A DNA stretch of 45,370 nt, taken from contig JAVHLL010000024.1 in the NCBI GenBank assembly GCA_031082155.1, forward strand, positions 1-45,370. The letters are read 5' to 3'. This DNA is from Thermodesulfovibrionales bacterium (GTDB taxonomy: Bacteria; Nitrospirota; Thermodesulfovibrionia; Thermodesulfovibrionales; SM23-35). The notes under the pieces are model-generated. The model searched no databases, was not told the origin of the DNA, and saw only the letters and a program-made list of their open reading frames with translations. A program made the translations under genes and the position numbers. Each line of letters begins with the position of its first letter. Position 1 is the stretch's first letter. This document shows, in pieces, positions 23,952 through 35,343 of the stretch.

Positions 23952-26900
23952 TTATGCTTCTACGAGCTGCATGGATATTACCTTGGAGCTTCCCGCCTCT
24001 TCCATGGTAATTCCATATAGGTAATCAGCTACACTCATGGTATTCCTGTTGTGTGTGACTACGATAAACTGGGTATCTTTCGAGAAATCCCGTATCATTC
24101 TCGAAAATTTATCGGTGTTCGCCTCATCCAGGGCAGAGTCCGCCTCATCCAGAATGCAGAGAGGTGTCGGTTTGAGCAGAAAGCTTGAGAAGAGCAATGA
24201 TAATGCAGTGAGTGTTTTCTCCCCGCCGGACAGAAGGGTTATGTTCTGGAGCCTTTTGCCGGGGGGTTGGGCGATAATATCGATCCCGGTCTCAAGAATA
24301 TTGTTTTCATCAGTCATGACAAGCTCAGCCCTGCCTCCCCCGAAGAGCATCAGGAATACCTCGGAGAACTTGACCTTCAGGGCTTCAAAAGCCTCCCGGA
24401 GTTTCTTCCGCGTAGTCACGTTTATTTTTGAGATCGCTTCTTCGAGCTCTGCAATGGACTTGGTCAGGTCGTCCTGCTGTGTTTTCAGGAACTCATAGCG
24501 GGTCCGCAGTTCTTCGTATTCATCGAGCGTCCCGAGATTCACGGGCCCGAGTTCCTGGACCTTTTCACGAAGTTCGGTGAGTCTCTGTTCGTCTTCTTCG
24601 GTAAGAGGTTCCACTTCGGCAGTATCGAGATCCAGGCCAAAGTTTTGCTGTATATGCCCGGTAAGGTTCTCTATTTTCATTTTATGCTCCGCACGCTGAA
24701 TATCGAGTTCGGCTATCTTCTGAGAGGTCGATTCAACCTGGCTTCTGAGAAGTTTCAGATTGTGATCATTCGCGATGAGGTCCTGGTTTTCAGAATCGAT
24801 CACTTCTTTTCTTTCTGATATCTCCTTCCTGAATTGATCGGCGACAGAGACAAGCGAACCGGTCTTTTCTTCGAAGGCCTTCATCTCTTCTTCCCTTTGC
24901 ACGATACGGGACTGCACAGACGAGAGTTCTTCGGACAGAAGTTCCCTTTTCCTCGCCCCTTCTGCGCTCTCTTTTCCAAGAGACTCCCTTTCCTTGAGTA
25001 CAGACTCGATTTTCTCCCTGAGCGAGGTTATCGAGAGTCTGATGTCCGTTACTTCACCACGGTACTCTTCAAGACGGGAGCGTTTCCCGGAAAGTTCTTC
25101 CTGGAGGGAGATATTCTGCTGTTCCGACTCCGACTTCCTTACATCGATCAGCCTGAGTTCTTCATCTTTTTGCGTGAGCAGTTGTTCAAGGGACGCCCTC
25201 TCCTTTGAGAGCTGCTCCAGCTCGAGTGCGAGGTATGCGAGCTTCCTGCTTTTCCTTTCCCTGTCTTCCCGAAAGTTTTCTTCCGTGAGCTTCAGAAGGG
25301 AGACATCTTTTTCCCTGCTCACGATAGCTGTTTCGATCTGTTTCAGTTCGGCTTCTCCCTCTTCAGTCGATTGCACCAGAGAGCTCATTTCAGACTGAAG
25401 ACGTTCTATTTGTACCTTGTTCTTTTCGACAGCAGCCTCGAACTCCCGGATTTCTCTCTTCCTTTTGAAGACTCCTTTTATCTCTCCTGCGATCACAGTT
25501 CCTGACGGTTCGATTACTTCTCCGTCAGGGGTGACGAAGAGGAACCGGTGTCCGGAGGCAATGAGAGTATAGGCAGTCCTGATATCTCTGACCAGGAATA
25601 CATGCCCCAGGAGACTCCGGGCAACCTCGGCAAATCCTTCCTTTGTCCGGATGAAGTTCAGTGCGTTGCCGAGAGAACCTTCGGGCGGACTGACAGTTTC
25701 TGCATGAGCTCCGTGGACAGCGATGAAGGCGGTCCTGCCTGCCCCTCTCTGTTTGACCGTTGCAATGGCAAGCTCAATCTCATCGAGTGAAGGGAGAATG
25801 AAAGAATTCACCTTCTCCGAGAGGGCGCTTTCTATGGCTTTTTCATAGTCGTCTTCGATCTCGATGACATCAGAGATTGAAGAGAGGATGGAAAACGGAA
25901 CATCTTCAGAGAGAAGTTCTTGTCCTGATTCATCAGATAACATTTCCCTGAGAGAATCAATTCTTGAGGTATCTGAAGCAAGTTCTTCTTTCAGTTTTGA
26001 GAGGATCTCTCTGAGGCTCTCGATCCTGCTCTTGTTTGCAGAGAGTTCATTGAAGATGATTCCCTTCTTGTCGTTCAACATGAGAATATCTTTATTTTTC
26101 CCCAGAAGGTTCAATTCCAGCTCTCTCAGAGAGGCGTCTATTTCAGAGAGCGCTTCTTTCAGGTTCTCCGAGTCTTTTCCGGACGTTTCTTCGCGTTGGG
26201 TTAACCCGTCAAACGATGATTGCAGTCTGCTCTGATTATTCCTGATGTTGCTGATTTCCTCAGATATTCTGAAGATTTCCCGCCTCTTCCCTTCAAGGAG
26301 GTCCTCATGCTCCGACAGCTCTTCCTCGAGAGACCTCGCCAGGTCCGATTTTTCCCTGAGCAGTTCACTCTGCCTTTCCGTCTCTTCCTGCAAGGCTGAT
26401 TCAGTAGTATTCAATGCAGTCAGTTTTTCCTGTATCTCCATTTCCTTGGTTCGGTACTCTTCCTGTTGCTGGAAGAGTCTGGAGAGGTATTCCTTGAAGT
26501 TGTCCCGCTCGGTATGTGCCACCGCTATATTTTTTTCGAGTTCGGCGATCTCCCTTTCCACACTTTGAAACTGCGTCTGGAGCTGTTCTAATGCCTTTTC
26601 CTTTTCGAGGAGTTCAAGGCGTCTTGTTTCGGTTTCCGTCTCGATGGTTGAGAGTTCAGCCCTGTACATGGACTCATCGGCCCGCAGGGTATTGTATGAG
26701 GCAAGAATTGTTCCGAACGACTCTTTCAGAAGATGATGCTCTTTCTTGGCGATCTTGAGCTCTATGGCATGGATATCGGCAGTAAGCCTCTTATACCGTT
26801 CGGCTTTCCTGGCGAGCCTGTCGAGAAAGTTGATCTGTTTTTTTACCTCGATAATAATATCATTTATTCTCTGCAGGTTTGCCCGTGATGACTCGAGCTT

Positions 26901-27461
26901 TGAGAGGGCCTCTTTCTTCCTCACGTTGAACTTCATGACACCTGCCACTTCTTCTATGAGGAACCTCCTGTCCTGGGGTTTTGCGTTCAGAATTTCTGCG
27001 ATCCTGTCCTGTTCCAGGATGGAATAGCTTTTTACCTCGAGGCCGGTGTCGAGGAACATATCCTTGATATCCTTGAGTCTGCACGGAGTCTTATTTAAAA
27101 TGTATTCGCTTTCACCTGACCGGTAGAGCCTCCGGGTGACTGAGGCTGTATCAGAGGCTCCGTCACCGTTCTCATCCGAAGAGGATTGCTGCGAACTGTT
27201 CACCCCGGACAGAACAAGGGTTACTTCGGCCATGCCCTTGGGTTTTTTTGAACCAGAGCCATTAAAAATGACTTCCTCCATTTTATCGCCGCGGAGGCTT
27301 TTTGCGCTTTGCTCGCCCAGCACCCACCGGAAGGCATCAACAATATTGCTTTTTCCGCAGCCGTTCGGACCGACAATACCGGTAATGCCGTGGTGGAATT
27401 TAAATATGGTTTTTTCTGAAAAGGATTTGAATCCTATCAGCTCGATTTTTTCGATGTGCAT
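23952..27461 (-). CDS. smc: Chromosome segregation ATPase SMC
   Basis: SMC of 1169 residues, normal length. The N-terminal Walker A is GPNGCGKS (31-38), followed by RWVLGEQSAKSLRG. Two long coiled coils flank a hinge at about 520-660 (text RGAGRTAFIAVHGAHAE and ARSLLGHVFLVRD). The C-terminal head has signature LSGGEKT (about 1077) and Walker B CILDEADSALDEAN. It compacts and segregates the chromosome with ScpA/ScpB, and is loaded by ParB at parS; a parS-type site lies at 2044-2059. A promoter with its -10 only 11 bases before the ATG and no Shine-Dalgarno suggests a nearly leaderless mRNA. Confidence 0.97.
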   Translation of the reverse strand: MHIEKIELIGFKSFSEKTIFKFHHGITGIVGPNGCGKSNIVDAFRWVLGEQSAKSLRGDKMEEVIFNGSGSKKPKGMAEVTLVLSGVNSSQQSSSDENGDGASDTASVTRRLYRSGESEYILNKTPCRLKDIKDMFLDTGLEVKSYSILEQDRIAEILNAKPQDRRFLIEEVAGVMKFNVRKKEALSKLESSRANLQRINDIIIEVKKQINFLDRLARKAERYKRLTADIHAIELKIAKKEHHLLKESFGTILASYNTLRADESMYRAELSTIETETETRRLELLEKEKALEQLQTQFQSVEREIAELEKNIAVAHTERDNFKEYLSRLFQQQEEYRTKEMEIQEKLTALNTTESALQEETERQSELLREKSDLARSLEEELSEHEDLLEGKRREIFRISEEISNIRNNQSRLQSSFDGLTQREETSGKDSENLKEALSEIDASLRELELNLLGKNKDILMLNDKKGIIFNELSANKSRIESLREILSKLKEELASDTSRIDSLREMLSDESGQELLSEDVPFSILSSISDVIEIEDDYEKAIESALSEKVNSFILPSLDEIELAIATVKQRGAGRTAFIAVHGAHAETVSPPEGSLGNALNFIRTKEGFAEVARSLLGHVFLVRDIRTAYTLIASGHRFLFVTPDGEVIEPSGTVIAGEIKGVFKRKREIREFEAAVEKNKVQIERLQSEMSSLVQSTEEGEAELKQIETAIVSREKDVSLLKLTEENFREDRERKSRKLAYLALELEQLSKERASLEQLLTQKDEELRLIDVRKSESEQQNISLQEELSGKRSRLEEYRGEVTDIRLSITSLREKIESVLKERESLGKESAEGARKRELLSEELSSVQSRIVQREEEMKAFEEKTGSLVSVADQFRKEISERKEVIDSENQDLIANDHNLKLLRSQVESTSQKIAELDIQRAEHKMKIENLTGHIQQNFGLDLDTAEVEPLTEEDEQRLTELREKVQELGPVNLGTLDEYEELRTRYEFLKTQQDDLTKSIAELEEAISKINVTTRKKLREAFEALKVKFSEVFLMLFGGGRAELVMTDENNILETGIDIIAQPPGKRLQNITLLSGGEKTLTALSLLFSSFLLKPTPLCILDEADSALDEANTDKFSRMIRDFSKDTQFIVVTHNRNTMSVADYLYGITMEEAGSSKVISMQLVEA

Positions 27462-27472
27462 TTCAGATTAAT

Positions 27473-27501
27473 ACTATAACGTATACTCATATATGTGACA
27501 A
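27473..27501 (-). promoter_or_regulatory. Promoter of smc
   Basis: On the minus strand, TTGTCA (27496-27501) and TATAGT (27473-27478) have an exact 17-nt spacer. The start codon follows after 11 bases. Confidence 0.65.
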
Positions 27502-27546
27502 GCCCTATTTCTTTGACCCAAAAAATGCATTTTGGTATCAACCGAT

Positions 27547-27576
27547 TTGACAGCTTTTCGGTTTTTGTGGTTAAAT
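27547..27576 (+). promoter_or_regulatory. Promoter of the pyr operon
   Basis: TTGACA (27547-27552) and TTAAAT (27571-27576) are 18 nt apart. The expected start near 27583 coincides with the first base of the PyrR-binding hairpin, as in known pyr attenuators. Confidence 0.7.
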
Positions 27577-27582
27577 AAAATA

Positions 27583-29188
<1,606 letters not shown>

Positions 29189-29192
<4 letters not shown>

Positions 29193-30520
29193 AGATTCTT
29201 ATAACACAAGGGCATATAATAGACCCTTCACAGGGGATCGACGGGACAGGCGATATTTATATTGAGGGGGGGAAGATAAAGGAAATCCGGGTCCGGAATA
29301 GAGAGCAGAGAACAGAGGGCAAAGAGCAAAGAGGAAAGAGTAAAGAACGGAGATCCGGAGAGGAAGCCCGGGAAATTCAGACTATAGACGCACGCGGTCT
29401 GACTGTATTCCCCGGTTTTGTTGATATGCATGTACACCTCAGAGAACCGGGCTTTGAATATAAGGAGACGATCAGGACGGGGACTCTGGCTGCCATAAAA
29501 GGCGGCTTCACAACCGTCTGCTGCATGCCGAACACAAACCCGGTGAATGACCATGCAAGCGTCACGGAATTCATTATGAGGAAGGCAGCACAGGAAGGAT
29601 ACTGTGCCGTTCTCCCTATCGGAGCGATCACAAAGGGGCAAAAGGGCCGCGAGCTTGCAGAGATCGGAACAATGAAACACGAAGGGTGTATCGCTTTTTC
29701 TGACGATGGACAGCCTGTGATGAACAGCCTCATGATGAGAAGGGCCCTCGAATACTCGAAAGCATTTAATGTCCCGGTCATCTCCCATTGCGAGGATCTC
29801 ACTCTCTCTGAGGGGGGCGTCATGAACGAAGGGCTGATATCTGTGACGCGCGGACTCAGAGGCATTCCGGCGGAAGCCGAGATGATCATGGTCTTCAGAG
29901 ATATCCTGCTGGCAGAACTGACCGGAGGGAAATTACACATTGCTCACGTGTCGACGGAAGGATCGGTAGATCTCGTGCGGTATGCAAAGAAAAGAGGGAT
30001 ACAGGTAACGGCAGAGACCTGCCCGCATTATTTCAGCCTCACTGAAAAGGCGGTCGAGGCATATGATGCAAACGCCAAAGTTAACCCTCCTTTGCGGACG
30101 GAGCGGGATATAGAGGCCATCAAGAGGGGCTTGCAGGACGGCACCATAGAGGTCATTGCAACAGACCATGCCCCGCATCATGCAGATGAAAAGCTACGGG
30201 AATTCGATCAGGCGCCTTCAGGTATTTCAGGACTTGAAACCGCGCTTGGACTGAGTCTCCGGCTTGTGGATGAAAAGGTGCTTACTCTCCCTCAGTTAAT
30301 CGAAAAGATGACGCTCAACCCATCGAAGATAATGGGAATCAGGGCAGGAACGTTAAATCGCGGCAGTGACGCGGATATTGTCATAGTAGACAGGGAAAAA
30401 GAATATACGGTTTCGCCGGAACAGTTTGCATCGAAAGGGAAAAACACCCCCTTTTCAGGGTGGGAACTGAGGGGATTGCCGGTCTTTACCTTATCCAGGG
30501 GGAAGCTCCATGAATGGTAA
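29189..30520 (+). CDS. pyrC: Dihydroorotase (class I, PyrC)
   Basis: Zinc amidohydrolase closing carbamoyl-aspartate to dihydroorotate. The 443-residue protein has metal ligands in [15 protein letters not shown], the conserved HCEDLTL and [10 protein letters not shown] segments, and [13 protein letters not shown] charged low-complexity stretch of about 25 residues (36-60: Arg, Glu, Lys, Gln, Ser, Gly) replaces the short loop between GGKIKEI and [14 protein letters not shown]. It is encoded by AGAGCA/AAAGAG-like repeats (29297-29368) and stays in frame. Class I enzymes often associate with PyrB, its operon neighbour. Confidence 0.95.
29297..29368. repeat. Purine-rich low-complexity insertion inside pyrC
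   Basis: About 72 bp of GAGCAGAGAACAGAGG/AAAGAGC-type repeats, almost all purine on the coding strand. It encodes residues 36-60 of PyrC in the loop between the N-terminal beta strands. The length is a multiple of three and no stop is introduced. Confidence 0.7.
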
Positions 30521-31676
30521 GGCATTCCTGGTTCTTTCCGACGGAACGGTTTTCGAGGGCAGGGGATTCGGTTGCGAGGGAGAGACGATTGGCGAAGTCG
30601 TCTTCAATACTTCGATGACCGGGTATCAGGAGATACTTACTGACCCTTCCTATAAAGGTCAGATCGTGACCATGACCTATTCGCAGATAGGCAACTACGG
30701 CGTGAATGAAGAGGATATCGAATCCCTGGGCGGTCCGAAGGCAGAGGGGTTTGTGGTGAAGGAATATATCGATTACCAGAGTAACTGGAGATCTTCTCAG
30801 TCTCTGGGCCGGTATCTCCGGGACCATAAAATAGTCTGCATCGAAGGGATTGATACAAGGGCTTTAACCCGTCATCTGAGAGATCACGGGGCCCAGATGG
30901 GGATCATTTCGACTGTTGGTCCTGATCCTGCAGTTCTGTTGGATAAGGTGCGGAAATACCCTGGAATTTCCGCCTTTGACCTTGTCAGGGATGTTACCAC
31001 AAAAGATACTTATCTATGGAATAAAGGGGTGTGGAAATGGCAACCTGCTGACGCAGAAGTTCAAAGTTATGAAAATAAAAACTCATCCCCCATACCTCAT
31101 CCTTCGTCCTTCAGGATTGTTGTCTACGACTTTGGCGTTAAGTTCAACATTCTGAGGAATCTCTCTGACGCAGGTTTTACGGTGACGGTCGTCCCTGCAC
31201 AAACTCCTGCTGAAGCAGTGCTTGAGATGAACCCCGACGGGATTATCCTGAGCAACGGACCAGGAGACCCCGAGACAGTCACCTATGCGATAGAAAATAC
31301 GAAAAAACTTATGGGCAGGCAACCAATCTTCGGGATCTGTCTCGGCCATCAGATACTCGGGCTTGCTATGGGTGGCAGAACGTATAAATTGAAATTCGGC
31401 CACCATGGCGGGAACCACCCTGTCAAAGACTTGTTAACCGGCAGGGTTGAGATCACCTCTCAGAATCACAACTACTGTGTCGACATAAAAAGTCTGGACG
31501 GCCAGGTGAGTCTTACACACAAGAATCTTTATGATGGAACAGAGGAAGGGATGAAGCATGTTGAGCTGCCTGTATTTTCGGTCCAGCACCACCCGGAGGC
31601 TGGTCCGGGGCCGAATGATGCGGCACATATATTCAGCAGATTTAAAACAATGATTGAGGACTCAAAAAAAGAATGA
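30510..31676 (+). CDS. carA: Carbamoyl-phosphate synthase small subunit
   Basis: CarA releases ammonia from glutamine and channels it to CarB. In the 388-residue protein the N-terminal domain is typical (LVLSDGTVFEGRGFG, EVVFNTSMTGYQEI), and the class I glutaminase domain has the nucleophile in GICLGHQILGLA and the His-Glu pair in SVQHHPEAGPGP. Between the two domains (residues about 188-203) lies a Ser/Pro-rich stretch encoded by a pyrimidine-rich CTCATCC-type repeat (31071-31117), just before RIVVYDFGVKFNILRN. The ATG overlaps pyrC by 11 bp. Confidence 0.96.
   Translation: MNGKAFLVLSDGTVFEGRGFGCEGETIGEVVFNTSMTGYQEILTDPSYKGQIVTMTYSQIGNYGVNEEDIESLGGPKAEGFVVKEYIDYQSNWRSSQSLGRYLRDHKIVCIEGIDTRALTRHLRDHGAQMGIISTVGPDPAVLLDKVRKYPGISAFDLVRDVTTKDTYLWNKGVWKWQPADAEVQSYENKNSSPIPHPSSFRIVVYDFGVKFNILRNLSDAGFTVTVVPAQTPAEAVLEMNPDGIILSNGPGDPETVTYAIENTKKLMGRQPIFGICLGHQILGLAMGGRTYKLKFGHHGGNHPVKDLLTGRVEITSQNHNYCVDIKSLDGQVSLTHKNLYDGTEEGMKHVELPVFSVQHHPEAGPGPNDAAHIFSRFKTMIEDSKKE
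31071..31117. repeat. CTCATCC-type insertion inside carA
   Basis: A run of CTCATCCCCCATACCTCATC followed by CTTCGTCCTTCA encodes NSSPIPHPSSF in the linker between the CarA domains. Pyrimidine-rich heptamer-like repeats of this kind are uncommon in coding DNA. Confidence 0.6.
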
Positions 31677-31693
31677 CGTGCGGTTATTGCTCT

Positions 31694-31790
31694 GTCATTC
31701 CGGTTTGTCCGGAATCCTTTTTATAACAATCCCCCAAATCTCTCTTGTTTGAAGGGTGCCAAAGAAAGATTCCCGACAAGCGGAAATGAC
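31694..31790. repeat. GTCATTCC-type palindromic repeat, copy 3
   Basis: The left arm starts GTCATTCCGGTTTGTCCGG (31694-31712); the right arm ends CGACAAGCGGAAATGAC (31790). It fills the 176-bp gap between carA and carB, so it lies within the pyr operon transcript, where a strong hairpin could influence carB expression. Confidence 0.75.
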
Positions 31791-31852
31791 ATGAGTTGCC
31801 CTGTGTCGCGATACAGGAGACTTGGCAAGAGAGGGCAGTAAAGTGAGATATT

Positions 31853-34800
31853 ATGCCAAAACGGACTGATATTAAAACAATAGTATTAATCGGCTCAGGG
31901 CCAATTATTATAGGCCAGGCATGCGAGTTCGACTATTCCGGGACACAGGCATGCAAGGCATTGAGGGAAGAGGGCTACAGGGTCGTGCTCGTAAACTCCA
32001 ATCCTGCAACGATCATGACAGACCCGGAGACTGCAGATGCAACCTATATAGAGCCTTTAACCGCTGATATCCTTGAGATGATAATCAGGAAGGAAAAACC
32101 AGACGCCCTTTTACCGACGATGGGCGGGCAGACTGCGCTGAACCTGGCTGTCGAACTTGCCGGGAAAGGCATTCTCGAAAAATACGGGGTTGAACTTATT
32201 GGTGCAAAGCTCGATGCCATAAAAAAGGCGGAAGACAGGGAGCTTTTCAAGAAGGCGATGGAAGACATAGGCCTCGAAGTGCCGAGATCAGCCCATGTCG
32301 GTTCGCTCAAAGAAGGGCTCGAAGTGGTTGAACATATCGGTTTCCCGGCCATTCTCAGGCCTTCTTTTACACTTGGCGGCACCGGCGGAGGCATTGCATA
32401 TAACCTCGAAGAATATCAGGAACTGCTGGACCGCGGGCTGAAGCTTAGTCCGGTCCGCCAGGTGCTTGTCGAGGAATCCGCGCTTGGGTGGAAGGAGTAT
32501 GAACTTGAGGTTATGCGCGACATGAAAGATAATGTCGTTATTATCTGTTCCATAGAAAACTTCGACCCCATGGGGATACATACCGGGGACTCGATTACCG
32601 TGGCCCCTGCGCAGACCCTTACGGACAAAGAGTATCAAAGGATGCGTGACGCTTCCATTGCCATCATTCGTGAGATAGGGGTTGACACCGGCGGCTCTAA
32701 TATTCAGTTTGCTGTCAATCCAAAAACCGGGGGAATGGTGGTGATAGAAATGAACCCTAGGGTATCGAGAAGCTCGGCCCTTGCATCAAAGGCAACGGGG
32801 TTCCCTATCGCAAAGATTGCGGCAAAACTTGCCATCGGATTGTCTCTTGATGAGATATCCAATGATATTACCAGGGAGACCCCTGCATCATTTGAACCAA
32901 CTATAGACTATGTTGTCACCAAGTTCCCGCGGTTTGCTTTTGAGAAATTCCCTGAGGCAGACCCGACACTGACTACACAGATGAAATCTGTCGGAGAAGC
33001 AATGTCGATCGGAAGGACCTTCAAAGAGTCTCTCCAGAAAGCGATCAGGAGTCTGGAAACCGGCAGCTACGGATTTGAAAACACCGATGCTGATATCAGC
33101 GTGATGAAATCCAGGCTCAAGACACCGAATGCCGAACGGATATGGTACATGGCACAGGCCCTGAGGGAAGGAATGAGCATTCAGGAAATACACGAACTCA
33201 CGTGGATAGACCCCTGGTTTCTTGAGAACATGAAACAGATTATAGACATGGAAGAGAGGATTAAGGCTTTTCACAAAAACCCCGGCCTAACCCTCCCCTT
33301 GCAAAGGAGAGAACAGGAGCGTGGTGAAAATGTTGAACTGGGAGAAATGTTGAAAGAGGCGAAGAGGTATGGGTTTTCAGATAGAAGGATCGCACAGCTG
33401 CTCGATGTCCGGGAGCAGGAGGTCAGAAACTTAAGGCGTCGCTATAGTATACGCCCAGTTTATAAGATGGTCGATACCTGTGCTGCAGAGTTTGCCGCCT
33501 ATACGCCATATCTCTATTCGACGTATGAAATCCCTTTTTATAAGATAGAAAGTGAAAAGCATACACCCCCACAGCCCCCCCCTGGAAAGGAGAGGATTGA
33601 AGGGGGAGTATTGTCCGAACCTCGAACCGAGAGCCTGGAATTGATATCAGAGTGTGAGTCGAACCCGAGCACAAGAAAGAAAATCATTATACTCGGCTCC
33701 GGACCCAACAGGATCGGCCAGGGCATTGAATTTGATTACTGCTGTGTTCACGCGGTCTTTGCCCTGAGAGAGATCGGGTATGAAACGATCATGGTGAACT
33801 GTAATCCGGAAACAGTCAGCACAGACTATGATACCGCCGACAGACTTTATTTCGAGCCTCTGACTATAGAGGATGTATTGAATATCATAGAGACTGAAAA
33901 ACCCGAGGGAGTTATCGTGCAGTTCGGGGGGCAGACCCCTCTTAAGCTCGCCGTGCCGCTTGAAAAAGAAGGGGTAAATATTCTCGGGACCTCTCCCGAT
34001 TCGATAGACCGTGCTGAGGACAGAAAACGGTTCAAGGAACTGCTTCATACGCTTGATCTCAGGCAGGCTGACAGCGACACCGCGATGTCTGTTCAGGAGG
34101 CCCTCTCGGCTGCAGCGCGGATAGGATACCCTGTGATGGTAAGGCCTTCCTATGTGCTTGGCGGCAGGGCTATGGAGATAGTCTACGACGAAAAATCGCT
34201 TGAGGGATACATGCAACGTGCAGTCAAGGCGTCTCCAAAACATCCTGTGCTAGTCGATAAATACCTGGAAGATGCCATCGAGGTTGATGTCGATGCTGTA
34301 TCAGATGGAACAGACGTAGTTATCGGTGGCGTGATGGAGCACATTGAGGAAGCAGGCATCCACTCCGGAGATTCTGCATGTTCGCTCCCACCCCATTCTT
34401 TAAGCAAAAAAATCATCAGGGAGATAGAAAGGCAGACAAAAGCCCTTGCAAAGGAGCTCAAGGTAATAGGCCTGATGAATGTGCAGTTTGCCGTCAAGAA
34501 CCAGGATATCTATATTCTCGAAGTAAATCCAAGGGGGTCGAGAACGGTTCCTTTTGTGGGAAAAGCGACGGGCGTCCCCCTTGCGAAGCTGGCAGCGAAG
34601 CTGATGGGCGGCAAGACACTGAAAGAACTCGGCTTCACAAAAGAGAAGCGCATAAAGCACGTTGCGGTGAAAGAAGCGGTGTTCCCCTTCGACCGGTTCC
34701 TCGGAGTCGACACCATACTCGGCCCTGAAATGAAATCAACCGGCGAGGTCATGGGCATAGATAATGATTTCGGGCTTGCGTTCGGAAAATCCCAGACATC

Positions 34801-35242
34801 GAGCGGCAATAAAATCCCCCTGAACGGGAAGATATTTATAAGCCTGAAAGACAAGGACAAGACCCCTTCAGTTCCCCTTGTCAGAAAACTGCTTGAGCTT
34901 GGGCTTTCCGTGATCGCAACCAGGGGTACCGCACAGTACCTGAAAGACCATGGATTGGATGTCGGGGTGATTAACAAAGTTGCAGAAGGCAGACCTCACA
35001 TTGTGGATTTAATAAAAAACAAAGAGATACATTTTGTCATCAATACGATAAGCGGCGCACAGGCCCAGAAGGACTCATTTTCGATACGACAGAGCGCCAT
35101 TCAGTACAGGGTGCCGTTTACCACGACGATAGCCGGCGCTATCGCTGCAGTGAATGCCATTGAGAAGTTGAAGAAGGGAAAGCTTCATATCAAATCGATT
35201 CAGGAATATCATAAAGGTGCTTACTCAGGAGCGAAGAAGTAA
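31853..35242 (+). CDS. carB: Carbamoyl-phosphate synthase large subunit
   Basis: CarB makes carbamoyl phosphate from bicarbonate, two ATP and ammonia. The 1129-residue protein has the two ATP-grasp halves ([17 protein letters not shown] and [17 protein letters not shown] start them) and the C-terminal MGS-like allosteric domain with [13 protein letters not shown]. It is about 55 residues longer than the usual 1070-1075. The excess is two insertions: residues about 475-496 in the middle oligomerisation domain, and about 562-601 between YSTYE and ECESNPST, which are adjacent in other CarB proteins. Both are encoded by GC-rich palindromic repeats. The frame is intact, so the enzyme is probably functional. 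Confidence 0.96.
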   Translation: MPKRTDIKTIVLIGSGPIIIGQACEFDYSGTQACKALREEGYRVVLVNSNPATIMTDPETADATYIEPLTADILEMIIRKEKPDALLPTMGGQTALNLAVELAGKGILEKYGVELIGAKLDAIKKAEDRELFKKAMEDIGLEVPRSAHVGSLKEGLEVVEHIGFPAILRPSFTLGGTGGGIAYNLEEYQELLDRGLKLSPVRQVLVEESALGWKEYELEVMRDMKDNVVIICSIENFDPMGIHTGDSITVAPAQTLTDKEYQRMRDASIAIIREIGVDTGGSNIQFAVNPKTGGMVVIEMNPRVSRSSALASKATGFPIAKIAAKLAIGLSLDEISNDITRETPASFEPTIDYVVTKFPRFAFEKFPEADPTLTTQMKSVGEAMSIGRTFKESLQKAIRSLETGSYGFENTDADISVMKSRLKTPNAERIWYMAQALREGMSIQEIHELTWIDPWFLENMKQIIDMEERIKAFHKNPGLTLPLQRREQERGENVELGEMLKEAKRYGFSDRRIAQLLDVREQEVRNLRRRYSIRPVYKMVDTCAAEFAAYTPYLYSTYEIPFYKIESEKHTPPQPPPGKERIEGGVLSEPRTESLELISECESNPSTRKKIIILGSGPNRIGQGIEFDYCCVHAVFALREIGYETIMVNCNPETVSTDYDTADRLYFEPLTIEDVLNIIETEKPEGVIVQFGGQTPLKLAVPLEKEGVNILGTSPDSIDRAEDRKRFKELLHTLDLRQADSDTAMSVQEALSAAARIGYPVMVRPSYVLGGRAMEIVYDEKSLEGYMQRAVKASPKHPVLVDKYLEDAIEVDVDAVSDGTDVVIGGVMEHIEEAGIHSGDSACSLPPHSLSKKIIREIERQTKALAKELKVIGLMNVQFAVKNQDIYILEVNPRGSRTVPFVGKATGVPLAKLAAKLMGGKTLKELGFTKEKRIKHVAVKEAVFPFDRFLGVDTILGPEMKSTGEVMGIDNDFGLAFGKSQTSSGNKIPLNGKIFISLKDKDKTPSVPLVRKLLELGLSVIATRGTAQYLKDHGLDVGVINKVAEGRPHIVDLIKNKEIHFVINTISGAQAQKDSFSIRQSAIQYRVPFTTTIAGAIAAVNAIEKLKKGKLHIKSIQEYHKGAYSGAKK
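33276..33339. repeat. Palindromic repeat inserted in carB (first)
   Basis: CCCTCCCCTTGCAAAGGAGAG followed by ACAGGAGCGTGGTGA resembles the intergenic repeat at 20321-20399. It encodes the [18 protein letters not shown] stretch in the oligomerisation domain of CarB, absent from typical homologues. Confidence 0.65.
33538..33655. repeat. Palindromic repeat inserted in carB (second)
   Basis: A C-rich then G-rich palindromic run (33563-33612: CCCCACAGCCCCCCCC, then GGAAAGGAGAGGATTGAAGG) encodes a Pro/Gly-rich segment with [15 protein letters not shown]. It separates STYE from ECESNPST at the junction between the two CarB halves. Confidence 0.7.
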
Positions 35243-35343
35243 GGTATCATTTCGAAATAGCCGAACTGCATAATTTTTTGAGCAAAATCTGAACTTTTTG
35301 GGGTAAAATTAAAATTACCTGAAAATACTATTGGGGGGTGCGT

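Noticed and set aside
23952-27461. Coiled-coil nuclease SbcC/Rad50 as an alternative for SMC
   Set aside because: Length, LSGGEKT signature, hinge text and lack of a zinc hook favour SMC.
35243-35343. SAM riboswitch upstream of metK
   Set aside because: The gap is about 100 bp, AT-rich, and shows no multi-stem junction or terminator, so I see no riboswitch.
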